Shown piece by piece: positions 25,955-35,576 of a stretch of 64,000 nucleotides of DNA. The translations under genes and the position numbers were made by a program. The notes below the pieces were generated by a model. The model had not been told where the DNA came from, made no database searches, and saw only the letters and a program-made list of their open reading frames with translations. The stretch is from Ancylomarina sp. 16SWW S1-10-2 (GTDB lineage: Bacteria > Bacteroidota > Bacteroidia > Bacteroidales > Marinifilaceae): positions 171,033 to 235,032 of the forward strand of contig NZ_SADB01000008.1 in the NCBI RefSeq assembly GCF_009669305.1, in the 5' to 3' direction. Within the stretch, counting starts at the first letter, position 1. The number at the start of each line of letters is the position of its first letter.

Positions 25955-25981
25955 TGCTTCATAAATAATAAATGTAGAGCG

Positions 25982-26635
25982 ATGAAACAAACTCAAATTA
26001 TAGATAGAACAGTTGCATTTGTGAAGGAAGTTTTAGCTGATGCTGAAGGTGGTCATGACTGGTGGCATATTTACCGTGTATGGAAATCTGCCAAGCAAAT
26101 AGCTCAATCTGAAGAGGTCAATTTGTTTGTTGTAGAGTTGGGTGCTTTGCTTCACGATATTGCCGATTCTAAATTTCATGATGGTGATGAGACTGTCGGT
26201 CCTCGAAAGGCTAGAGAATTCCTTGAAACGCTTCAGGTTGATGATTCAACGATAATGCATATTGAGCGTATTATTACGAATATTTCATTTGGTGGTGGTA
26301 ATCAAGGTCAGAAGTTTAAATCTTTAGAGCTTGATGTGATTCAGGATGCCGATCGTTTAGATGCTTTAGGAGCTATAGGTATAGCAAGAACCTTTAATTA
26401 TGGTGGTCATAAAAATAGGGAAATATATAATCCCGATATTAAGCCTAATTTGAATATGACTAAAGAGGAATATAAGAAATCTGATGCACCTACATTGAAT
26501 CATTTCTACGAAAAACTTCTTTTGTTAAAGGATAGAATGAATACCGAATCGGGAAAGAGAATGGCAGAACAGCGTCATGACTTTATGAAAGTCTATTTGG
26601 ATCAGTTTTATATGGAATGGGAAGGAGAATTATAA
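25982..26635 (+). CDS. HD-domain phosphohydrolase (YedJ-like)
   Basis: A 217-residue protein. The metal-binding HD residues are visible: His25/His29 in GGHDWWHIYRV, the His58-Asp59 pair in LGALLHDIAD, and the later Asp in IQDADRLDALGAIG. This pattern matches the YedJ/YpgQ group of small HD hydrolases acting on nucleotides or similar phosphates. The start at 25982 is chosen because MKQTQIIDRT begins the domain and a promoter element lies just upstream. It ends before a shared hairpin terminator at 26759. Confidence 0.85.
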   Translation: MKQTQIIDRTVAFVKEVLADAEGGHDWWHIYRVWKSAKQIAQSEEVNLFVVELGALLHDIADSKFHDGDETVGPRKAREFLETLQVDDSTIMHIERIITNISFGGGNQGQKFKSLELDVIQDADRLDALGAIGIARTFNYGGHKNREIYNPDIKPNLNMTKEEYKKSDAPTLNHFYEKLLLLKDRMNTESGKRMAEQRHDFMKVYLDQFYMEWEGEL

Positions 26636-26758
26636 GTTATTATCATTGGGGTAGAGGCTTTAATTTATTCTATTTTAGGTTTTTAGTTAAATGTGAGTTT
26701 AGGAAAATATTTGCGAGCTGGAGGTGAATTTTATTGGGTTAAGTAGATATAATACTAG

Positions 26759-26785
26759 AAAAGGGTACCTGTTGGTACCCTTTTA
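26759..26785. terminator. Shared bidirectional terminator
   Basis: AAAGGGTACC-TGTT-GGTACCCTTT is a perfect 10-bp stem with A and T tracts on both sides, placed between the convergent HD gene and the minus-strand secreted-protein gene. Confidence 0.88.
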
Positions 26786-26811
26786 AATTGATTCAGAAAA
26801 AAAACGATTTA

Positions 26812-27267
26812 TTAAATCATTTTCTTAAAAATATAACGTGTGATGAAGATACCTTTACCATCACCTTTTCCGCTATCACTTTCAACAGCTGAAGTAACAA
26901 AGGCTAATTCCCAACCATCAGCTACTAGTGTGTTTATTTTTGATGATATTAAGGCATCATTAGATGCGATATTTTGAAAGTTGATACCTGCAACGCTGTA
27001 GAAGTTAAGCAATTTTGTTTCTGAGAATAGACTTACTTTTGCATCTTTTCTTTTCACTTTTCCTTGCTTGCTCTTTTTTCCATCAGTACGGTCCGTAGTG
27101 AATGACTGTGCATCAATAGGTGATTTTTCTTCAACAATTCTAGAACGACCAAGTCCCATAGGAACAATAGATTCTATCGAAGTTATAACTTTGTATTGTA
27201 CTGATTGTGCATTTGATTCAAAAACCAAAGTGGTTGCGATTAGAGCTAAAAGAATAATTTTTTTCAT
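26812..27267 (-). CDS. Small secreted protein of unknown function
   Basis: A 151-residue protein with a signal peptide (KKIILLALIATTLVFESNAQ, cleavage expected after Ala-Gln). The middle has a lysine-rich loop (DGKKSKQGKVKRKDAK), and the C-terminal part contains INTLVADGWELAFVTS, which resembles the GWEL core of DUF4177-like small domains. No lipobox. Probably periplasmic. It lies downstream of the DUF4249 operon on the same strand but with a 118-bp gap that contains the palindrome GTTCAATATTGAAC, so it is likely transcribed separately. Confidence 0.65.
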   Translation of the reverse strand: MKKIILLALIATTLVFESNAQSVQYKVITSIESIVPMGLGRSRIVEEKSPIDAQSFTTDRTDGKKSKQGKVKRKDAKVSLFSETKLLNFYSVAGINFQNIASNDALISSKINTLVADGWELAFVTSAVESDSGKGDGKGIFITRYIFKKMI

Positions 27268-27307
27268 GTGTTATTTTTATGATTAGGTATTTATTAACGT
27301 CTTAATT

Positions 27308-27321
27308 GTTCAATATTGAAC
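27308..27321. promoter_or_regulatory. Perfect 14-bp palindrome in the leader of the small secreted protein
   Basis: GTTCAATATTGAAC is a perfect palindrome 41 bp upstream of the minus-strand start at 27267. With its left neighbour it reads TGTTCA-ATAT-TGAAC, close to the sites before the lactate genes, but no -24/-12 promoter is seen next to it. Confidence 0.35.
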
Positions 27322-27385
27322 GAATGTAAGATAAAAAAATGTTGTGTTAAATGTTAATTATCAATTTGTAAAATATATTTTATTA

Positions 27386-28282
27386 CTATTCTGCTTTGTG
27401 AATAATGCTTGTTCTTGTAATAGAATAGACGGAAAAAAAACCAAGCGCTCCGTTCGAAATATTAGTTTTAATATTTCCTGGAGGGCCCGAAAACATATTT
27501 TGTCCTTCGTCCATTTCTTGCAATTGGGTTACGAAATCATAGTAATCCTTGTTTATTGCATAGGTTTCTAATGTTACTATATCAGAGTCATGTAGAATCT
27601 CATCAGCTTTATTTTGATTGAATTCGCTTACATCTGCACCTTTCGTTTTTTCTCCGTTAAAGTAAGTGTCTTTTTGAACCAAAACTTCTGTAATCGTATC
27701 GTGAACCATAAGATTGTTTATACGGCTAGCAAAGGCATAATAATCTTCCTTGTCAGGATTATCTTGCATGTAAATAGATAGTAACCAAAACTCGCCATCT
27801 TCATCTTCATCATCATTTCTTCCTCTATCAGATTCATGATCAGAATCGAAGTGCAGTTTAATCGAATCTACAGCATAGGCTTGTTGCATAGTTGAGCTGG
27901 CAAGGTATTCTTCCATATCACCATCTTTGTTTACATCAACATTGTTGATACTAAGTGTGTAGGTTTTCCCTGCTTCTCCTGCAAATTCAATTTCACTTTC
28001 ATAAACGCCATCATTTACTTCTATATAAGTAAAATTGCTTACGCCATCACTAACCAAAACATTTGCATTCTTAACGGGTACAGCTTCTTGATTATAGAAA
28101 ACATCACTCGTTTCTTTTAATATGACAAGATGTTTCTTTAAGTCTGAGTTGACTTTAGCTTCAACCGATAGTCGCGTTTCTTCATTATCAAGCTTGACCG
28201 TTATTTCTTCAGTACACGAAAAAAGCCCCAATGCAATTAGCATTAAACTTGCGAGTTTATTTATAGAATATATTTTTTTCAT
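27386..28282 (-). CDS. DUF4249 domain lipoprotein
   Basis: A 298-residue protein with a lipoprotein signal (ASLMLIALGLFSC, lipobox Cys in LFSC). The mature part follows the DUF4249 pattern: an N-terminal strand LSVEAKVNSDLKKHLVILKET, the segment VPVKNANVLVSDG, then YTLSIN and later YYDFVTQL. DUF4249 proteins are Bacteroidota surface or periplasmic lipoproteins nearly always encoded directly after a TonB receptor with an N-terminal STN domain, as here (2-bp gap). Their role is presumed to be accessory to that receptor. It is the last gene of the sigma-FecR-receptor operon. Confidence 0.88.
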   Translation of the reverse strand: MKKIYSINKLASLMLIALGLFSCTEEITVKLDNEETRLSVEAKVNSDLKKHLVILKETSDVFYNQEAVPVKNANVLVSDGVSNFTYIEVNDGVYESEIEFAGEAGKTYTLSINNVDVNKDGDMEEYLASSTMQQAYAVDSIKLHFDSDHESDRGRNDDEDEDGEFWLLSIYMQDNPDKEDYYAFASRINNLMVHDTITEVLVQKDTYFNGEKTKGADVSEFNQNKADEILHDSDIVTLETYAINKDYYDFVTQLQEMDEGQNMFSGPPGNIKTNISNGALGFFSVYSITRTSIIHKAE

Positions 28283-28284
28283 CT

Positions 28285-30867
28285 CTAGAATTTAAAGTTG
28301 TAGGTAACTGAAGGAACAAATGTGAATAAGTAGGTTTTTTCCGCTTTCATCACTTTTGAGTTATCATCATCTTGTTTGAAACTTATGAACCAAGGGTTCT
28401 TTCTTCCGTAGGCATTATATAGCGAAAAGTTCCATTCGCCTTCCCATTTACGACCCGGTTTCTTTTTCCCTTTTAGAGTTAGGGCTAAATCTAACCGGTG
28501 GTTATCGGGCATTCTATATTTATTTCTTCCTGAGTAAATTTTAATCAATGAACCTTGATATTCTGCTCTTCCAACAGGATAAGTAATAGGAGCACCAGTT
28601 GAATAAGTAAAATTGGCTGATATAGTTGTTCTCTTACTTAATTCATAGCTTATAGCCGTCTTAAAATTATGAGGCACATCGTATGGCGAACGATAAGTTT
28701 TGCCATCATTAATACCTTTAACTGTTCTTTCTGTTCTCGACCATGTGTAACCGAACCAACCATTCAATTTGTTGAGATTAAGCTTTGTCATAAATTCGAA
28801 CCCGTATGCCTCTGCATGGCCAAAACGTAATTCGGCTTCTAGTTCTTTGTTTAAAAGTAGATCTGCAAAATCTTTAAAATCGATGGTGTTTTTCATCTTT
28901 TTATAATATCCCTCTAGAGACATTTCAATGGTGTTATTTGAGAAATTCCTGAAATAACCTAGAGCAACTTGATCAGCAATCTGAGGTTTTACATTGGGCG
29001 AAGAAGGAAACCAAATATCCAAAGGCAAACCACCTGTCGAATTTTGTGTCAGCTGCATGTATTGACTTGTTCGTGAATAGCTCATTTTTACAGATGAGCT
29101 AGGACTTAATGTATATTTCAAACCAAAACGAGGCTCCCAGTTGGTATATGTGTTATAGATATTTCCACTTTTGTAAGTTTTAGTATTGGTAACTTCATAG
29201 TTATCATCGAAATCGTAAACTGTCCCTTTTCCAACATTGTTGAACATACTAAAACGAAGCCCATATTTAAGTGTTAGTTTATTGCCAAATTTTTGTTCGT
29301 TTGATATATATAGTGCTTGTTCGTAGGAATTCGATTGATTAACACGATAGTCTGAAAAAAGTGCTTGTTCTCCTAAACCATAGGCATGCCCAGGATCAAT
29401 TTTGTGATTTGTGAATACGCCACCAAACTTGATGTTGTTATTGGAGTTGAGGAAGTAATTGAAATCCAGTTTTGCAGAGAAGTCTTCCATGTCCGCAACC
29501 CACTTAAAAGCATCTGCTCCTAATTTGTTTGAGATTTCGTAATCGTATTTACTATATAATAAAGTTGTGTTTAAAAAGAGTTTGTTTGAGAATAGATGGT
29601 TCCATCGAATACTAAAGGTTTTATTACCATAGTTCAATTCATTCTCGTCGCTGGTAAATTTATCTTTACCTAAATAAGTTGATACAAAAAGTCTATTCTT
29701 ATCGTTAAAGCGGTGATTAACTTTTGCGTTAACATCGTAAAAATAAACCGTGTTATCTTTTATGTCGTCGTTTGATGAAAGTTTAAGGAATAAGTCAGCA
29801 TAGCTTCTTCTACCTGAAATCATGAAAGAGGTTTTTTCATTCTTTCCAATTGGACCCTCTAAGGTTAAGCGAGACGAAACGGTTCCAATACCACCATTCC
29901 CTGAGAATTTCTTCGAGTTTCCATTCTTCATTCTGATATCAAGAAGAGAAGCCAAGCGACCACCTGTACTTGCAGGCATATCACCTTTGTAAAGTTTAAT
30001 ATCGCTTAAAGCATCGTTGTTGAATACAGAGAAGAAACCTAAAAGGTGAGAGGCATTATAAACAGGTGCTTCATCGAGTAATAGTAAATTTTGATCGGGA
30101 TCTCCACCACGCACACTAAAACCACTCGATCCTTCGGCAGCAGGTTTAACACCTGGTAACATTTGTACTGTTTTAATCAGGTCAACTTCGCCCATTAAGG
30201 CTGGAAGTTTCTTTATTGTTGCAGCAGGAAGTTTAACAACGCTCATTTCTGCGCGCTCCACATTCTTATTGGCATTATCACCTCTAACCATAATTTCCTT
30301 CATTTGTAGATTATCGGAATCTAACTCTATATTAAGTTTGGTATCTTCCTCTACCTCTATGACTTTAGATTGAGTTTTTGTTCCCAAAAAAGAAAATGAG
30401 ATCGTATAAAACCCTGAGGGAATACTTAAAGAATAAAAACCATAGGGATTAGTTACAGTTCCTCTTTTTAATTCTTTAATATAGCAGGTAGCTCCAATTA
30501 AATCCTCTCCATTTCCTTTATCCTTTATGTAACCACTGATAGTCACTTTCTTTGGAGGTATATTTTTAAAGGCAATTTGTTGACCAATGATTTTACATTT
30601 CAACTGAAGTTGAAGGCATATTTTATCAAGAATAAATTCAAGCTGATAGGATTCTTTACCCAGATAAACCTTTTTATAATCAAGCTTACTTTTACTTGGG
30701 TAAGTCGCATTATACCCTGTTTGTTCTTTTATTAGTTTTATTAAGTCAGTAAAAATGTAATTATCTTGTTTCGTCTTAACAAGGTGAGATGTTTTGGTTT
30801 GAGACAAAACGATGTTGGCTCCCAGCAGTAATGTTAATATGATGAGAGACAGAAATATATTCTTCAT
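28285..30867 (-). CDS. TonB-dependent receptor with STN signalling domain
   Basis: An 860-residue outer-membrane receptor. In order: signal peptide, a secretin/TonB N-terminal (STN) domain at about residues 35-105 (FTDLIKLIKEQTGYNATYPSKS), a carboxypeptidase-regulatory-like domain at about 112-195 (VTISGYIKDKGNGEDLIGAT), the plug (SGFSVRGGDPDQNLLLLDE, KGDMPASTGGRLASLLDI) at about 210-330, and a 22-strand barrel to the C-terminal aromatic residue (TYNFKF). The STN domain is the part that signals to a FecR-type anti-sigma factor, and the upstream fecR and sigma genes fit. The imported ligand is unknown; DUF4249-linked receptors are not classical SusC proteins. Confidence 0.92.
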   Translation of the reverse strand: MKNIFLSLIILTLLLGANIVLSQTKTSHLVKTKQDNYIFTDLIKLIKEQTGYNATYPSKSKLDYKKVYLGKESYQLEFILDKICLQLQLKCKIIGQQIAFKNIPPKKVTISGYIKDKGNGEDLIGATCYIKELKRGTVTNPYGFYSLSIPSGFYTISFSFLGTKTQSKVIEVEEDTKLNIELDSDNLQMKEIMVRGDNANKNVERAEMSVVKLPAATIKKLPALMGEVDLIKTVQMLPGVKPAAEGSSGFSVRGGDPDQNLLLLDEAPVYNASHLLGFFSVFNNDALSDIKLYKGDMPASTGGRLASLLDIRMKNGNSKKFSGNGGIGTVSSRLTLEGPIGKNEKTSFMISGRRSYADLFLKLSSNDDIKDNTVYFYDVNAKVNHRFNDKNRLFVSTYLGKDKFTSDENELNYGNKTFSIRWNHLFSNKLFLNTTLLYSKYDYEISNKLGADAFKWVADMEDFSAKLDFNYFLNSNNNIKFGGVFTNHKIDPGHAYGLGEQALFSDYRVNQSNSYEQALYISNEQKFGNKLTLKYGLRFSMFNNVGKGTVYDFDDNYEVTNTKTYKSGNIYNTYTNWEPRFGLKYTLSPSSSVKMSYSRTSQYMQLTQNSTGGLPLDIWFPSSPNVKPQIADQVALGYFRNFSNNTIEMSLEGYYKKMKNTIDFKDFADLLLNKELEAELRFGHAEAYGFEFMTKLNLNKLNGWFGYTWSRTERTVKGINDGKTYRSPYDVPHNFKTAISYELSKRTTISANFTYSTGAPITYPVGRAEYQGSLIKIYSGRNKYRMPDNHRLDLALTLKGKKKPGRKWEGEWNFSLYNAYGRKNPWFISFKQDDDNSKVMKAEKTYLFTFVPSVTYNFKF

Positions 30868-30873
30868 TTATAA

Positions 30874-31824
30874 TTATTTTAGTAGGATGTGGTCGTTATT
30901 TTTTTCGATATCGAGATCTAATGAGAAGCATATTGATTGTAGTATATTCTCAAAGTTTTGATTTTCAAAGGTTGTAGAGATTCTAAGCTCTTTAATTCTA
31001 TCGTTTCCTAATTTGATATCTGTATTAAATATTTCTTTAAAATCTTTACATATTGTTTCAAGTTTTGCGTTCTTATATTCTAGATGTTTAACTCTGAATT
31101 CCTGATTACTAGTTTGGTTGTTTTTAGATAAAAGAACTTTCGTTCTTTCAAAGAATCTTGCAGATTCACCTTTTAAAAGCTTAACCTTATTGCTTGTATT
31201 CAAGTTTTCCATAAACTCAACTATTCCAGAATAAACAGTGATGTTTGTATACGAATTTTCTTCTGAAATTCTGAATGATGTTCCTAGAACCCTTGTTTTT
31301 GTTCGCTTGGTAGTAATAATAAAAGGTCTAGTTTTATCTTTTGATACATTAAAAAATGCTTCACCTGATAATTGAACCAATCGCTCTTTTTCATTAAAGC
31401 TCTTCGAATACGATAGTGTACTCCCTTGAGCTAATAGAATCTTAGATCCATCTGGTAATTCCACTGACTTTTCAGATAACATTTGATTTTCGATTATAAC
31501 CTTATTGAAATCTGTAGAAACGAAAATATAAGAAGTAATGCTAGTTGCGATAAGTAAAGTGATAACAGCAGCATAGCGAAGTAGCTTTTTAAATCTGAAT
31601 TGCTTTTTAGCAGCTCGTTTGTTCTGTATCGATTTTAAAGCTTCCTCTGTATCAAACTCAATTTGTCTAGAATTTTCTGGTTCATTATGCCAATAAAATT
31701 GAAGCTCTTCAAAGTAGCGTTTGTTTTTGGGTTCTCTCTTTATCCAAGCTTCTATTTCTTTATTAGTTGCTTCATTAGATTGTTTGTTTAAATAGTCTGT
31801 AAGTAACTCTGTAGTTATTTTCAT
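30874..31824 (-). CDS. FecR-type anti-sigma factor
   Basis: A 316-residue single-pass inner-membrane protein. The cytoplasmic part (residues 1-85, about 80 residues, with WIKREPKNKRYFEELQFYWHN) would hold the sigma factor. A transmembrane helix follows (AAVITLLIATSITSYIFV), then the periplasmic FecR domain (VELPDGSKILLAQGSTLSY, GEAFFNVSKDKTRPFIITT, RVLGTSFRI) and a C-terminal DUF4974-like STN domain. Signal from the receptor would pass through the periplasmic part. It precedes the receptor by 6 bp. Confidence 0.92.
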   Translation of the reverse strand: MKITTELLTDYLNKQSNEATNKEIEAWIKREPKNKRYFEELQFYWHNEPENSRQIEFDTEEALKSIQNKRAAKKQFRFKKLLRYAAVITLLIATSITSYIFVSTDFNKVIIENQMLSEKSVELPDGSKILLAQGSTLSYSKSFNEKERLVQLSGEAFFNVSKDKTRPFIITTKRTKTRVLGTSFRISEENSYTNITVYSGIVEFMENLNTSNKVKLLKGESARFFERTKVLLSKNNQTSNQEFRVKHLEYKNAKLETICKDFKEIFNTDIKLGNDRIKELRISTTFENQNFENILQSICFSLDLDIEKNNDHILLK

Positions 31825-32050
31825 GGCCCTGAAATTTTACGCGTTGCAATACAAAAATGATATTGAAATTTATAGAATAAGTTTACCGGTAAATTCCTTA
31901 CTCTAATGGTAAGACATCATAAACTGGTTTACCCCTAGTCTAATTTCAATTATTTTATAAAAAATATTGATGAATTGGAATTTGAGAATATATTTTGTGT
32001 GGTAATGTGTTTATTTTGGGGAGGTTATGGACTCAGTGGAGGAGGTGTGA

Positions 32051-32602
32051 TTATTGAATGTTTTTTCCTATTATCAAGAAATAAATCAATAAATCAGACT
32101 TGTTTAGTTCTGAACGTAACTTTTTTATGGCTGAGTTCATCTGGTTTTCAATCGTTTTTTTAGAGATATCTAATATCTCTGAAATTTCGTTGTACGACAT
32201 TTGCATATTACGACGCATAATAAAGATTTCTCTACATCGTGGAGGTAAATTCTCTACGGCTGTTTCAACCTTCCTCTTAACTAGTTCAATATTTTCTTCT
32301 CTATTAACTTCGTAAGGTGTATCAATTGGATCTTCAATATCTTCAATTGGTATAATAGCTTGTTTTGTTGTTTTTTTTAGCTGATTTATACAGGAATTTT
32401 TAACAGATCGGTAAAGATAGGATGAGATAGAACTGTTGATGTTTGGCTTTTTATCCCAAATTTTAAGAAAAATTTCTTGAACGAGATCTTCACACATATC
32501 TTGATCAAAAATAAAGGAATTGGCATATTTACACAAAGGCTGGTAATAGTCTTTGAAAGTTGTTTCAATATTCAGTTTTGTATTGTTAGCTGAAAGCTTC
32601 AT
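32051..32602 (-). CDS. ECF-type RNA polymerase sigma-70 factor
   Basis: A 183-residue ECF sigma factor of the Bacteroidota FecI-like group. Region 2 is visible as MCEDLVQEIFLKIWDKKPNI and region 4 as VENLPPRCREIFIMRRNMQMSYNEISEIL, ending in a helix-turn-helix (ISKKTIENQMNSAIKKL). It lies upstream of fecR with a 226-bp gap, larger than usual, so the downstream genes may have a second promoter recognised by this sigma factor. The C-terminal tail is hydrophobic (DLLIYFLIIG), which is also seen in other members. Confidence 0.93.
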   Translation of the reverse strand: MKLSANNTKLNIETTFKDYYQPLCKYANSFIFDQDMCEDLVQEIFLKIWDKKPNINSSISSYLYRSVKNSCINQLKKTTKQAIIPIEDIEDPIDTPYEVNREENIELVKRKVETAVENLPPRCREIFIMRRNMQMSYNEISEILDISKKTIENQMNSAIKKLRSELNKSDLLIYFLIIGKNIQ

Positions 32603-32625
32603 CTTTTATTTTTCTTGAATCGGCT

Positions 32626-32633
32626 CAAAAATA
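32626..32633 (-). promoter_or_regulatory. Bacteroidota -7 element of the ECF sigma gene
   Basis: On the minus strand TATTTTTG matches TAnnTTTG, 24 bp upstream of the start at 32602. It would be read by the primary sigma factor. Confidence 0.45.
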
Positions 32634-33092
32634 GAAAATAAATTCACTTGAAAATAGATTAAGCTCTTTTAAGTCGAGAATTTTTTCTTTAAGTTTTTGT
32701 CTTTTTATGATGTTAGGTGCTTATCAAGTGAATATTACAAAAATATTTAACGCTTAATAGTATTGTATGATGAATAATCATTATTTTAACAAATTGGAAG
32801 TGTCAATTTATGTACAAAAGGTCGATCTTTTAGCATATAAAGATGATTAAGGCTTTTTTCAGCTTTTTAATAGAAGGGATGAAGTCTTTATTATTGAAAT
32901 CTATAAGCTTGGTTTAAAATGATAATTATTAATTTTTGTGGCATTATCATAATCTAATATTTTTGTATTTAGAACCACTTAAAATAACCCATTATAGTGG
33001 GTTTAGATCAAATAATTATAGGTTGAAACGGAATTTATCTAGCATAATTCTTACATTAGCCTCCTTAAATTTCCAACTTTAAATCCTGATTT
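32634..33092. other. Divergent intergenic region between the ECF sigma gene and the kinase gene
   Basis: AT-rich and gene-free. It holds a plus-strand -7 element TATTTTTG (32958-32965) and a hairpin AACCCA-TTATAG-TGGGTT (32986-33003) in the leader of the kinase gene. The hairpin lacks a T tract. Confidence 0.45.
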
Positions 33093-35492
33093 ATGAAGTG
33101 GATACACTATATCGCTTTAAGTTGCTTTCTACTATTTTCTCTTCAATCTTTTTCTTCAGAACGAAAAAAAGTTCTTGTATTACATTCCTATCATCAAGGT
33201 CTAAAATGGACTGATAATGTGAATTCTGGTATTCAAAACATATTTGATTCATTGAATAGTGAATTTGAAATAGATTATGAGTATTTAGACACTAAACGGA
33301 ATCCATCACCTGAGTATCTTAATAAAGTTATAGAACTTTACGACTTAAAACTTCAAAAGGAAAAGTACGATGCTATTATTGTTTCGGATAATAATGCTTT
33401 GTCTTTCGTAATAGATCATCGAAAAATATATTTTCAGAATACCCCTATCATTTTTTGTGGAATTAATCATTTTAAAGATAAAATGATTCAGAACATGAAT
33501 AATATTACAGGTATTGCTGAGACTGTTGATTGGAAAGGTACTATTGATTTGGTTTTAAGTACCAAACCGAATACTAAACATCTCATTGTTATTAATGACG
33601 ACAAAACAACAACAGGAAAGTTGAATAAACTGTTGATGCTCGATCTTGAAAAAAAATATAAATCCAGACTGGATTTTGTTTATTATGAGGATGAAAGTAT
33701 TGGAGACTTGGCTGATAAGATTAAAAAAGTAAAAGGGGATACTTCAATTTTAATGCTGACTTTTAATAAAGATAAAAACGGCAAGTTTATCAGTAATCAG
33801 GACAATTTAGATATTCTAGTTCCCCAAAGCCATGTGCCTGTTTATACTACATGGGCATTTTTAGTATCCGATGGTGTACTTGGAGGTAAAGTTGTGAGTG
33901 GAAAACTTCATGGGCAAATGGCTGCCAAAATGGTACTTCAGATTATTGCAGGAACGCCTGCTGATTCAATTCCAATTTACCGTAAACCACTTGATGAGTA
34001 TGTGATCAATTATGACGAATTGAAGAGATTTAATATTAAAAAGGCTTTACTTCCAGCTGAAACTTTAATGGTTAATGAGCCCAAATCTTTTTATAGTGAT
34101 AATGCGGAATGGATTCATATTGTTTTATTTATTTTTCTTGTTGCAGCGATTATCATTTCGGTTCTTTTCAAAGCAATTCTGCGACGAGTTATGGCTGAAA
34201 AAGCCTTGTTGAAAGAGCAGGGAAGACTGAAAGTATCTGTCATGCATGAACGTTTATTGGGTAAAATTGGACGGTTTTTAAATGCGTCGGAGGATTTTAA
34301 AAATGTTTTGGATGATGTTTTAAAATTAATGGCCGATGAGATGGATGTGGCGCGTATAGGTCTTTATTCTTTTAATGATTCAACAGATGCTGCCGAGAAA
34401 ATAAATAGTCGATTTATTACAAAAGGTGATCGTATAAAGGATGTTGATAGTTTCTATTTTACAGAAATAGAGAGTGTTATCAATCGCGTTAAGATGAATT
34501 TTAGTGTTGTTTCTAATGATTTATCCAATTTAAATAAGAAGGAACAAGCTTATTATAGAAAAAGAAATATTGAGGCGATTGTTCTTTTACCTGTTGTGGT
34601 TGAGAATGAAGTTTTGGGATTGATGGGCTTTTCACAAAATGAAGTTCACAAGTGGACACGCAATGAAATAAATATTTTCTTCGCAAGTGTTAACTTAATT
34701 GCTAATGCATGGGAACGTAATTCGTTAATGAATGCAAGGCTAGAGGCAGAACAAAAAAATGTTGAAGCAATGAGAATGTTGGAGGAATCTTCACTTTTGG
34801 CATCAATAGGCGTATTGTCTGCAGGTATTACTCATGAAATCAATCAACCTCTAAATGCTATTAAAATTTCTGCTGATAGCATTCTATATTGGCAGAAGCG
34901 TAATCCAGGACTATTGCCAGAAATGTTTGTTCGGAAAATTAATACCATTTCGGATGAGACTTCTCGTATTGATTCCATTATTAAGCATATGAGAACTTTT
35001 TATGACAAACCTCATGAGGTGGAGAATGAGAGTATGGATATGGTTGAAGGTGTCAATAGATCTTTGTCCTTAATTAAACGTCAGATTTGCGACCATAGCA
35101 TTGAACTTATTGAAGAACTTCCTAGAAGTTCGGTTTATGTTTGTGCTAATTATGTGCAATTTGAACAAATTGTTGTGAATTTAATTGTAAATGCAATTCA
35201 TTCTCTTGATCAAGTTAAAAAGGATAATAAAAAAATAAAACTTTGCGTTTCTCAGGATGCCACTTATGGTATTTTGGAAATTCATGACAATGGTACAGGT
35301 ATAGAAAATAACATTCGTGAGAAAATATATGATCCTTTGTTTACGACTAAAGGATTCGGTAAAGGCAGTGGTTTAGGTATGGCAATTGTAAAATTGTTTA
35401 TTGACAGGTTCCAAGGTGAAATATCGGATTGTAATAATGAAGATGGGGGTGCTAGTTTTGTTTTAAAATTTAAAAAGCAGGAATGTAAATAG
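33093..35492 (+). CDS. Sensor histidine kinase with periplasmic-binding-like sensor and GAF domain
   Basis: A 799-residue membrane kinase. A signal sequence is followed by an ABC-substrate-binding-like periplasmic domain (residues about 25-320: KKVLVLHSYHQGLKWTDNV, AIIVSDNNALSFV, IIFCGINHF). Then come a transmembrane helix at about 342-362, a GAF domain (about 390-545), and the kinase core: H-box GITHEINQPLNAIK with phospho-accepting His581, N-box VVNLIVNAIHS, and G boxes DNGTGI and GKGSGLGMAI. The HEINQPL type H-box is typical of NtrB/DctB-like kinases that pair with sigma-54 activators. The next gene, 84 bp on, is exactly such an activator. The genes it serves are probably the lactate-type genes downstream. 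Confidence 0.92.
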   Translation: MKWIHYIALSCFLLFSLQSFSSERKKVLVLHSYHQGLKWTDNVNSGIQNIFDSLNSEFEIDYEYLDTKRNPSPEYLNKVIELYDLKLQKEKYDAIIVSDNNALSFVIDHRKIYFQNTPIIFCGINHFKDKMIQNMNNITGIAETVDWKGTIDLVLSTKPNTKHLIVINDDKTTTGKLNKLLMLDLEKKYKSRLDFVYYEDESIGDLADKIKKVKGDTSILMLTFNKDKNGKFISNQDNLDILVPQSHVPVYTTWAFLVSDGVLGGKVVSGKLHGQMAAKMVLQIIAGTPADSIPIYRKPLDEYVINYDELKRFNIKKALLPAETLMVNEPKSFYSDNAEWIHIVLFIFLVAAIIISVLFKAILRRVMAEKALLKEQGRLKVSVMHERLLGKIGRFLNASEDFKNVLDDVLKLMADEMDVARIGLYSFNDSTDAAEKINSRFITKGDRIKDVDSFYFTEIESVINRVKMNFSVVSNDLSNLNKKEQAYYRKRNIEAIVLLPVVVENEVLGLMGFSQNEVHKWTRNEINIFFASVNLIANAWERNSLMNARLEAEQKNVEAMRMLEESSLLASIGVLSAGITHEINQPLNAIKISADSILYWQKRNPGLLPEMFVRKINTISDETSRIDSIIKHMRTFYDKPHEVENESMDMVEGVNRSLSLIKRQICDHSIELIEELPRSSVYVCANYVQFEQIVVNLIVNAIHSLDQVKKDNKKIKLCVSQDATYGILEIHDNGTGIENNIREKIYDPLFTTKGFGKGSGLGMAIVKLFIDRFQGEISDCNNEDGGASFVLKFKKQECK

Positions 35493-35576
35493 CTTCGTAT
35501 TTTCGAATTAAATATGAAAGAGGTTTGTTGTCTAGTTTTGATGCAAGTTGATTCATGAAAGACGCAGTAATCATAA

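Noticed and set aside
25934-25981. Longer start of the HD-domain protein
   Set aside because: A TAnnTTTG promoter element lies within the extension, and the conserved domain starts at 25982.
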